From positions 36,929 through 100,928 of the forward strand of contig JAGFJA010000008.1 of NCBI GenBank assembly GCA_024103005.1: a stretch of DNA of 64,000 nt, in the 5' to 3' direction. How positions within the stretch are numbered: the first letter of the stretch is position 1; each line of letters opens with the position of its first letter. The position numbers and the translations under genes are program-made. Shown in pieces: positions 57,604 through 64,000 of the stretch. The notes beneath the pieces were generated by a model, which worked only from the letters and a program-made list of their open reading frames with translations, ran no database searches and was not told the DNA's origin. Origin of the DNA: Saprospiraceae bacterium. Its GTDB lineage: Bacteria; Bacteroidota; Bacteroidia; Chitinophagales; Saprospiraceae.

Positions 57604-58746
57604 ATGACTAATAATCCTGACTACAGTTCTCTTACCGGTGCAGCCTATGTACTTCATGAAGAAAAGCTAATCCGCAATCTGGAACTTATCCGGTCGGTCA
57701 AGGAAGAAGCCGGTGTGTCTATTATATTGGCTTTGAAAGGATTTGCCATGTGGCGGATGTTTCCCTTAGTGGCCAAATATCTGGATGGTGCGACAGCAAG
57801 CTCTCTCTTTGAAGCACGACTTATTTATGAAGAAATGGGTTGCAAGGCACATACATACTGTGCAGCATACACTGACCGGGAATTCGACGAATTGGCTTCA
57901 ATCAGTCATCACATGGTATTTAACTCCGTCAATCAATATCTGCATTTCAGAGAAAAGCTCCAAAGTCAATACCCCCAAATCAGTTGTGGCCTGAGAGTTA
58001 ATCCCGGCTTCTCAAAGGTTGAGGTGGACATGTACAACCCCACCGCGCCGGGGTCCCGATTAGGCATTGATGCCGAACACTTGAAAGACGGCCTTCCCGA
58101 GGGGATAGATGGTCTTCATTTCCATGCTTTGTGTGAAAATAATTCTTACGATCTGGAAGAGACACTGGCTGTCTTTGAGGCAAAATTCGGGCACTTGCTT
58201 CACGGTGTAAAATGGGTCAATATGGGTGGCGGCCATCTGATGACCAGAGAAGGATACGATACGGAACATCTTGTCAGGCTGCTCAGGCAATTTAAAGAAA
58301 AATATCAGGTGGAAATCATTCTGGAACCGGGAAGTGCCATAGCCTGGCAGACAGGTGACCTGATCGCTCACGTCGTGGATATCGTGGACAATCACGGCAT
58401 CAAAACACTCATGACGGATGTATCATTTACTGCCCACATGCCTGATACCCTCGAAATGCCTTACCGGCCGGGAATAGTCGGCACAGTAGATTCCGAAACC
58501 CCCTACCGCTACAGAATAGGCGGCACTTCATGCCTCAGTGGCGATTTTATGTATGAATATAATTTTGAGCATGAGGTAAAAATAGGATCAAAACTGATCT
58601 TCCTGGATATGATTCATTATACTATAGTCAAGACCACTATGTTCAATGGAGTTCATCATCCCGATATCTGCCTTTTTACCCGCGATGGCAGACTTGAAAT
58701 CCAGCGTCGATTTGAATATTCCGATTATAAAAATCGGATGAACTAA
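57604..58746 (+). CDS. nspC: Carboxynorspermidine/carboxyspermidine decarboxylase
   Basis: The protein has 380 residues of the alanine-racemase-fold decarboxylase family (type III). The PLP lysine is in IILALKGFAMWRMF. GLRVNPGFSKVEVDMYNPTAPGSRLG, LHFHALCENNSYDLEETL, VNMGGGHLMTREGYD and GTSCLSGDFMYEY are the conserved blocks. It decarboxylates the product of the preceding enzyme to spermidine or norspermidine. It is 119 bases downstream of its partner, with a terminator between them. Confidence 0.95.
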   Translation: MTNNPDYSSLTGAAYVLHEEKLIRNLELIRSVKEEAGVSIILALKGFAMWRMFPLVAKYLDGATASSLFEARLIYEEMGCKAHTYCAAYTDREFDELASISHHMVFNSVNQYLHFREKLQSQYPQISCGLRVNPGFSKVEVDMYNPTAPGSRLGIDAEHLKDGLPEGIDGLHFHALCENNSYDLEETLAVFEAKFGHLLHGVKWVNMGGGHLMTREGYDTEHLVRLLRQFKEKYQVEIILEPGSAIAWQTGDLIAHVVDIVDNHGIKTLMTDVSFTAHMPDTLEMPYRPGIVGTVDSETPYRYRIGGTSCLSGDFMYEYNFEHEVKIGSKLIFLDMIHYTIVKTTMFNGVHHPDICLFTRDGRLEIQRRFEYSDYKNRMN

Positions 58747-59062
58747 GGATGTTACTGTTCGTATTCGATCCGGAATATTCTTAAAAGCATGAAATTTTAG
58801 CAACATTTCGGTTTGACTAAATTGTAAATTGGACAAATATTCGTTTTTGGTCAAATATTTTATTAAAAATCAAAATAAAATTTGCCTACTTTTGCATTCG
58901 GATTTACGTTATATAAATCAGAAAGAAAAAACAAGGAAGATTAAAAATCTAAGCGGAAAAACATTGCATTCAAAAGGAAGGTCTTAAGAATCAATTGCAT
59001 GCCGATTTTATCAAAAAATCTTTGTTTCTTTGCGGAAATAATTTTAACAATATTTTAAGAGG
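58747..59062. other. Intergenic leader region of the lipid A cluster
   Basis: A TACTTTTG matching TAnnTTTG is at 58887-58894 but lacks a well-spaced TTG. GAATATTCCG (58714-58723, inside nspC) and CGGAATATTC (58771-58780) form a perfect 10-bp inverted repeat around the nspC stop. No gene is seen. Confidence 0.4.
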
Positions 59063-60112
59063 ATGGAGATCACGGCAGGATTTATTACTGATTTTTTGGG
59101 TGGCACAATCAAGGGTGACAGAAACGCCATTATCACAGGTGCCAGCACCATAGAAAATGGTAAGCCCGGCTCAATCAGTTTTTTATCCAACTTAAAATAT
59201 GAAGAATTCATTTATTCTTCTGACGCCACAGCCATCCTGGTTGACAAGACATTCGAACCTGCCCATCCTGTCAAGGCTACCCTGATTTGTGTGGACAATG
59301 TGTACGAATCACTTGCCAGATTGCTGGAAAAGTTTAATACGCCTGCAACAGCCGTTGTCAGAGAAATAAGTAACCGGGCCGAAATTCATGATTCTGTGAT
59401 GAAGGGCAAAAATGTCGGTATCGGTGCATTTTCCATCATAGAATCAGATGTCGAGATAGGTGATGAGGTCGAGATTAAGGGACAGGTTTTCATCGGAAAA
59501 GGTGTGAAAATAGGCTCTAACAGCATCATCATGTCAGGAGTTAAGATTATGGAAGGATGTGTCATCGGAAGCAATGTGATCATACATAGCAACACCGTCA
59601 TAGGCAGTGATGGATTCGGATTTGCACCAACAGGCGAAGGCAATTATGTCAAAATCCTTCAGCTGGGCAATGTAATCATCAAAGACGATGTGGAAATCGG
59701 ATCCAACTGCAGTATAGACCGGGCTACCTTTGGCAGTACCATTATCCACAAAGGCGCCAAATTAGACAATCTCATTCAGATAGCCCACAATGTAGAAATC
59801 GGCAGCCATACGGTAATAGCCGCACAAACCGGCATCGCCGGCAGCACTAAAATAGGCGAACACTGCCGTATCGGAGGTCAGGTCGGCATTGTCGGCCACA
59901 TTACCATCGCTGACGGAACACAAATTCAGGCACAGTCAGGAATTCAATCAAGTATAAAAACCGCAAACAGTAAATTATTTGGCTCACCGGCGCTTGACTA
60001 CAACAATTATTTGCGCTCTTATGCTATTTTCAAAAATTTACCTAACCTTGCCGAAAAGGTAGAAAAATTAAACCGTGAGTTAAAAGCCAGAGTGCATGAG
60101 GGAGATGCTTAA
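59063..60112 (+). CDS. lpxD: UDP-3-O-acylglucosamine N-acyltransferase LpxD
   Basis: The protein has 349 residues. The N-terminal uridine-binding domain (about 1-100) includes [23 protein letters not shown]. Left-handed beta-helix hexapeptide repeats follow ([21 protein letters not shown] through [18 protein letters not shown]). The active-site His block is [27 protein letters not shown]-terminal helix ends it ([16 protein letters not shown]). It adds the N-linked 3-hydroxyacyl chain in lipid A synthesis. It is first of lpxD-lpxC/fabZ-lpxA, with 78 bases before the next gene. Confidence 0.97.
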   Translation: MEITAGFITDFLGGTIKGDRNAIITGASTIENGKPGSISFLSNLKYEEFIYSSDATAILVDKTFEPAHPVKATLICVDNVYESLARLLEKFNTPATAVVREISNRAEIHDSVMKGKNVGIGAFSIIESDVEIGDEVEIKGQVFIGKGVKIGSNSIIMSGVKIMEGCVIGSNVIIHSNTVIGSDGFGFAPTGEGNYVKILQLGNVIIKDDVEIGSNCSIDRATFGSTIIHKGAKLDNLIQIAHNVEIGSHTVIAAQTGIAGSTKIGEHCRIGGQVGIVGHITIADGTQIQAQSGIQSSIKTANSKLFGSPALDYNNYLRSYAIFKNLPNLAEKVEKLNRELKARVHEGDA

Positions 60113-60141
60113 TTAACTTCATCCATTTCATAGATTATACT

Positions 60142-60149
60142 TACTTTTG
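60142..60149 (+). promoter_or_regulatory. Candidate -7 element before lpxC/fabZ
   Basis: TACTTTTG matches TAnnTTTG, 41 bases before the ATG at 60191. No TTG at the expected distance is seen. Confidence 0.35.
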
Positions 60150-60190
60150 TCAAAATTTATTGTATAATTTATTTGGGCAAACAACATTTC

Positions 60191-61588
60191 ATGTTGCAAA
60201 GAACGATTAAAAGTAAGGTTACACTTAAGGGTATTGGACTTCACACCGGTAAATCCGTTGAAATGACCTTCCACCCGGCTCCGGAAAATCACGGAATAAA
60301 ATTTCAAAGGATCGACACTCCTGAAAAGGTAATAATTCCGGCTGACATCCTGCGTGTAGTATCAACCAACAGAGGCACAGCCATCAGTTCGGGCGAGATT
60401 ACCGTGCATACCGTGGAACACGCATTATCTGCATTGACCGGATTCGGAGTGGATAATGTTTTGATAGCAATAGATGGTCCGGAAGTTCCCATCCTCGACG
60501 GTAGCGCCCAACCCTTTGTTCAGGCAATAGAATCCGCTGAAATCGTGGAACAGAATGAAGAACGGGACTACTTTGTCATTACCGAACCCATCTCATACAA
60601 GGATGAATTGACCGGTAGTGAAATGATAGCATTGCCGGCTGATGATTTTGAAGTTACGACCTTAATTGATTTCGGTTCACCTGTCCTGGGTCAGCAATTT
60701 GCCAAACTGGAAAACCTTAAAGATTATAAAAAAGATATCGCCGGATGCAGGACCTTTGTCTTCTTGCATGAAGTGGAAAAACTGCTCAATCAGGGCCTTA
60801 TCAAGGGCGGCGATCTTGACAATGCCATTGTAATAGCCGACAGGGCTATGAATCAGGATGAATTGGATGAACTCGCCAAAAAATTGAACAAACCAAGTAT
60901 CAAGGTAGAAAAAGAAGGGGTACTCAACACCCTCAAACTCCATTTTAAAAATGAGCCGGCCCGTCATAAGCTGCTCGATGTCATCGGCGACCTCACCCTG
61001 CTCGGACGACCCATCAAAGGCAAAATTGTAGCCACAAAGCCGGGACATTCCGTCAATGTGGAATTTACCAAAGTACTTCGTAAAGCTGCCAACGAACAGA
61101 AAAAACTTAAGGGCAAACCGGTCTATGATCCTGACAAAGAACCCATTCTGACCACTGACCAGGTCATGTCGATGCTACCTCACCGTTTTCCCTTCCTTTT
61201 AGTGGACAAAATTATTGAGATCGAGGAAAATTATGTCGTTGGAATTAAAAACATCTCTTTTACTGAGTCTTGTTTTTTGGGTCATTTCCCCGGCAATCCG
61301 GTATATCCCGGAGTGTTACAGGTAGAAGCAATGGCGCAGACCGGAGGTATCCTGTGCCTGTCCAAAATGCCTGATCCTGAAAACTGGGATACCTATTTTG
61401 TCAAAATCACCAATGCCAAATTCAAACAAAAAGTCATGCCGGGTGATACCCTGGTCATCAAAATGGAGCTGTTGGAGCCCATTAGGCGCGGCATCTGCCA
61501 CATGTATGGCATCGCTTACGTAGGCAACAAAATTGTCTCAGAAGCAGATATGACTGCACAAATCGTTAACCGGACAACTTTAAAATAA
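60191..61588 (+). CDS. lpxC/fabZ: Bifunctional LpxC deacetylase / FabZ dehydratase
   Basis: This encodes 465 residues from the ATG at 60191 (MLQRTIKSKVTLKG); an upstream TTG at 60173 is less likely. Residues 1-290 are LpxC: TVEHALSAL with zinc ligand His77, DGPEVPILDGSAQPF, and HKLLDVIGDLTLLGRPIKGK. Residues from about 320 are FabZ: MLPHRFPFLLVDKI with the catalytic His and LGHFPGNPVYPGVLQVEAMAQ with its Glu. The fusion of the committed lipid A deacetylase and the fatty-acid dehydratase is a known Bacteroidota arrangement. Its stop overlaps the lpxA start by one base. Confidence 0.97.
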   Translation: MLQRTIKSKVTLKGIGLHTGKSVEMTFHPAPENHGIKFQRIDTPEKVIIPADILRVVSTNRGTAISSGEITVHTVEHALSALTGFGVDNVLIAIDGPEVPILDGSAQPFVQAIESAEIVEQNEERDYFVITEPISYKDELTGSEMIALPADDFEVTTLIDFGSPVLGQQFAKLENLKDYKKDIAGCRTFVFLHEVEKLLNQGLIKGGDLDNAIVIADRAMNQDELDELAKKLNKPSIKVEKEGVLNTLKLHFKNEPARHKLLDVIGDLTLLGRPIKGKIVATKPGHSVNVEFTKVLRKAANEQKKLKGKPVYDPDKEPILTTDQVMSMLPHRFPFLLVDKIIEIEENYVVGIKNISFTESCFLGHFPGNPVYPGVLQVEAMAQTGGILCLSKMPDPENWDTYFVKITNAKFKQKVMPGDTLVIKMELLEPIRRGICHMYGIAYVGNKIVSEADMTAQIVNRTTLK

Positions 61589-62361
61589 TGATCCAGAAAT
61601 ATACCGACATTCATCAGAATGCCAGGATTGACACAGGGGCAAATATTCAGAACTTCGTTACCATTGAAGAAGATGTGGTTATAGGCAAAAATTGCTGGAT
61701 CGGTTCCGGAGCCGTGATCATGAATGGCGCCAGGATAGGCGACAATGTAAAGATATTTCCGGGAGCCATCATCGCCGGTGTACCTCAGGACCTAAAGTTC
61801 AATGGCGAAGAATCGCTGGTTGAGATTGGCGATAACACCACCATCCGCGAATATGTTACTGTCAACCGTGGAACGGCAGCAGCCGGGACTACCCGTATCG
61901 GGAACAACTGCCTGATCCAGGCATACTGCCACGTAGCCCACGATTGTAACATCGGCAACAACTGTATTATGTCCAACAATGCCACTCTGGCAGGTCACGT
62001 TATCCTGGACGATTATGCCATCCTTGGCGGAATGTCAGCCGTACACCAATTTTCTCACATCGGTGCACACACCATGGTAGGCGGCTTTAGCAAAGTAAGG
62101 ACGGACGTACCGCCTTATATCAAGGCAGCTCGTGACCCGCTTTCCTATGCCGGTGTCAATTCCATCGGCCTTAAAAGAAGAGGCTTCACACAGGAGAGAG
62201 TCCATCATATCCAGGATATCTATAGAATACTTTTTGTCTTTGGAAAAAATTTCAATAAATCTGTTGAACAGATCAAAGCAGAAATTCCGGATTCAGAAGA
62301 TAAAACAACCATCCTTAATTTTATCACACAATCCAACAGGGGTATTATTAAAGGTATCTAA
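61588..62361 (+). CDS. lpxA: UDP-N-acetylglucosamine acyltransferase LpxA
   Basis: The protein has 257 residues. Left-handed beta-helix hexapeptide repeats start with IDTGANIQNFVTIEEDVVIG. The catalytic His block is QAYCHVAHDCNIGNNCIMSNNATLAGHV, followed by GGMSAVHQFSHIGAHTMVGGFSKVRTDVPPYI. The C-terminal helical domain is RGFTQERVHHIQDIYRILF. It performs the first acylation of lipid A synthesis. The start overlaps the stop of the fused lpxC/fabZ (TAATG), indicating coupled translation. The next gene follows 13 bases later. Confidence 0.97.
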   Translation: MIQKYTDIHQNARIDTGANIQNFVTIEEDVVIGKNCWIGSGAVIMNGARIGDNVKIFPGAIIAGVPQDLKFNGEESLVEIGDNTTIREYVTVNRGTAAAGTTRIGNNCLIQAYCHVAHDCNIGNNCIMSNNATLAGHVILDDYAILGGMSAVHQFSHIGAHTMVGGFSKVRTDVPPYIKAARDPLSYAGVNSIGLKRRGFTQERVHHIQDIYRILFVFGKNFNKSVEQIKAEIPDSEDKTTILNFITQSNRGIIKGI

Positions 62362-62374
62362 CACACGTATCTGA

Positions 62375-63031
62375 ATGGGAATAGACCGTATCGAATGTGA
62401 GGCCATCGGCAAAAGATACATGTATGAATGGGTCATCAGAGACTTTGACTTTACCTTCCGCACAGGAGAATGTTACGCCATAAAAGGCCCTAACGGAAGT
62501 GGTAAATCGACTCTTTTGAAAATACTCAGCGGTCACGCCACTCCATCAGCCGGAACAATCCGGTTTATGTCATCAGGCAAAAGCCTGCCCGTTTCCGACA
62601 TTTACAATCAAATTACATATACAGCTCCATACATCGACCTCATTGAAGAACTTACCGTCAAAGAGCTATTGAAGCTGCATGATGGTCTGAGATCACTGGA
62701 TAATCCGGCTGAAGTACATCACTGCATTGAATCCCTTCCATTTAAAAATATGATGGGCAAAAAGATAGGTGAACTGTCTTCAGGTATGAAACAACGGATC
62801 AAACTTATTTTAGCCATTCATACCCGCACATCGATCATCCTCCTGGACGAACCGGGCACCAACCTCGATGAGGAAGGCAAGCAGTGGTTTGAAAACCTTC
62901 TGCGACCAAAATTGACTGACCACATCGTCATCATCGCTTCCAATGAAGAAAGTGACCTCAATTTGACAGGACCTTCCCTCCTGGTCACCGATTATAAGAC
63001 AAAGAGGAATAACATCCAAAGCAATGGATAA
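62375..63031 (+). CDS. ABC transporter ATP-binding protein
   Basis: The protein has 218 residues. Walker A is GPNGSGKST (near 39-47), the signature is LSSGMKQRIKL, and Walker B is IILLDEPGTNLDEEG, followed by SNEESD at the H-loop position, without the usual His. It resembles small CcmA-like ATPases. No permease gene is adjacent. Being 13 bases after lpxA, it is probably in the lipid A operon. The absence of a clear H-loop histidine deserves attention. Function is unknown. Confidence 0.87.
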   Translation: MGIDRIECEAIGKRYMYEWVIRDFDFTFRTGECYAIKGPNGSGKSTLLKILSGHATPSAGTIRFMSSGKSLPVSDIYNQITYTAPYIDLIEELTVKELLKLHDGLRSLDNPAEVHHCIESLPFKNMMGKKIGELSSGMKQRIKLILAIHTRTSIILLDEPGTNLDEEGKQWFENLLRPKLTDHIVIIASNEESDLNLTGPSLLVTDYKTKRNNIQSNG

Positions 63032-63257
63032 CTATGGATGTTTTTTTCAGGCATAGCATGTAATAAATATATCCAATATCACCGTAAAAACCATTACAAC
63101 TACACCTTTTACAGGCATATCCGGGGATCAGCCCGCATATCCTGATTATAGGATGAGATGAAATTTTATGGAGTGTATTCACTTGCCCGTCAAAAGTATT
63201 GAATCATTATCGCACCTTATCTGCAAAAAATCCATATCAAAAACAAACCTATGAAAT

Positions 63258-63653
63258 CTATCTGCCATCTGTTGTTACGTTGCAATAGATATTATTTCGC
63301 AGTTTGTTATGCTTTACAAGGCTGTTAATGTGGTAGTCGGTGATGTATTTCCGGTTAAATTTTTTAGCATCAAGTAGGGTGTGAGGCAGTTTTTCCGGAG
63401 CGGCATTTTCCCATAATTTCGAGGCGAGTGGACCGGTTGCCATGGAGGATGGAATCAGTCAATTCTGTGGCAATTTGATTATTTTTCCGCAATTTTTGAG
63501 GATATGCAGCATTTCGGGTCCGGGAGCATCATAACGAATCACTTCGGTCCTTGAATGGTTTTGTACATAATCTGCAATTATGGGTGGGCATGATTTAGTG
63601 TTTTGATTTAAAAATAGAGTAACATCGGTAATTAACGGTAATATTACGGATAC
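63258..63653 (-). pseudogene. Decayed coding fragment with an in-frame TGA
   Basis: From 63653 the minus strand is open without a start codon. It reads VTLFLNQNTKSCPPIIADY, then TEVIRYDAPGPEMLHILKN, then IIKLPQN and TGA at 63455-63457. The same frame continues after the stop as LIPSSMATGPLASKLWENA, then PEKLPHTLLDAKKFNRKYI, to a stop at 63258. Both halves look like protein-coding sequence. I do not recognise the family. It is most likely the 3' remnant of a gene whose 5' part is lost. Confidence 0.4.
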
Positions 63654-63684
63654 TTATTAACCAAATGTTGTACGGATTATCTAG

Positions 63685-63943
63685 CCGATAAAGAATAAAA
63701 AGCATAGCCGGATCATCAAGCTAATATACTTAATTAGTGAGATTATTCGCCTGAAGAAAGATGAAATCAATGAAGGGAATCAATGTATATAGATAAGGTG
63801 TACCAAGGAGAATAAGACGGATATCCGCATCGTGAAAGGGTTTTCCGGCAACTATTTTTTCAAGACACCGGAGATTTTTAATTATATTATGGATGCGCTG
63901 AGGAAGAACATAAAATGTCCTTTGAACGATTGGGATATATGAG
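63685..63943 (+). other. Possible coding remnant with an in-frame TAG
   Basis: The plus strand reads RIIKLIYLISEIIRLKKDEI, continues to a TAG near 63796, and then in the same frame KTDIRIVKGFSGNYFFKTPE, ending NDWDI and TGA. The composition is protein-like but the family is not recognised. Confidence 0.25.
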
Positions 63944-64000
63944 AGATAATGTTTACTTTTGGCGTATTGGCGCCATTGTGGCGTAAATACAGATGTTAGC

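Larger units (their letters stand above)
63032..64000. other. Tail region without intact genes
   Basis: About 970 bases follow the lipid A operon. Only fragmentary coding signals are visible, listed separately: one on the minus strand (63258-63653) and one on the plus strand (about 63685-63943). Confidence 0.5.

Noticed and set aside
63258..63653. Recoding of TGA as selenocysteine
   Set aside because: No selenocysteine insertion structure or selenoprotein family is evident, and the fragment lacks a start. Decay is simpler.

Overview
The window looks like a chromosomal segment of a Bacteroidota bacterium, probably of the Saprospiria/Chitinophagia side. The evidence is three very large secreted proteins ending in type IX secretion (type B, CHU_C-like) sorting domains, a fused LpxC-FabZ gene, start codons without Shine-Dalgarno sequences, and promoters of the TTG-N18/19-TAnnTTTG form. 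The exact genus cannot be read from the sequence. All calls come from reading the sequence; no database search was run.

Layout. 1-4.2 kb: the 5' part of obg, an outer-membrane-like protein and clpB. 4.2-6 kb: a gene-poor stretch with degenerate hairpin repeats. 6-19 kb: one co-directional minus-strand block. In transcription order it holds a LytS-like sensor kinase with a propeller domain, a LytTR response regulator, an exported formylglycine-generating-enzyme-fold protein, an HRDC-domain protein, a reverse transcriptase, a template repeat, and a 2066-residue type IX secreted protein. The middle of this block is a complete diversity-generating retroelement (DGR). A 124-base template repeat (TR) and the 3' end of the exported protein gene (variable repeat, VR) differ at 17 positions, and all 17 are adenines in the TR.

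19-33 kb is mainly housekeeping: a transposase remnant, a YceI-like lipoprotein, a DUF1232 protein, queG, a DEAD-box helicase, a LOG-like protein, tRNA-Glu, gapA, a thioesterase, miaA, an acyltransferase, an epimerase and a lipoprotein. 33.6-46.5 kb holds two tandem paralogous giant type IX secreted proteins of about 2100 residues. 46.5-63 kb carries a ferredoxin, pgi, an ABC exporter pair, an S9 peptidase with an added C-terminal domain, the threonine-degradation pair kbl/tdh, the carboxynorspermidine pair (dehydrogenase, nspC), and the lipid A cluster lpxD-lpxC/fabZ-lpxA plus an ABC ATPase. The last 1 kb contains decayed coding fragments.

The most interesting part is the DGR. Besides the adenine-specific TR/VR relation, the DNA just downstream of the VR contains a hairpin. 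A 16-base segment covering its loop and one arm is repeated in inverted orientation immediately downstream of the TR. The TR RNA flank could therefore pair with the VR flank, either in the target DNA or within a common transcript. The sensor gene heading the block is preceded by three direct repeats spaced exactly 21 bp apart, the geometry expected for LytTR regulator binding.
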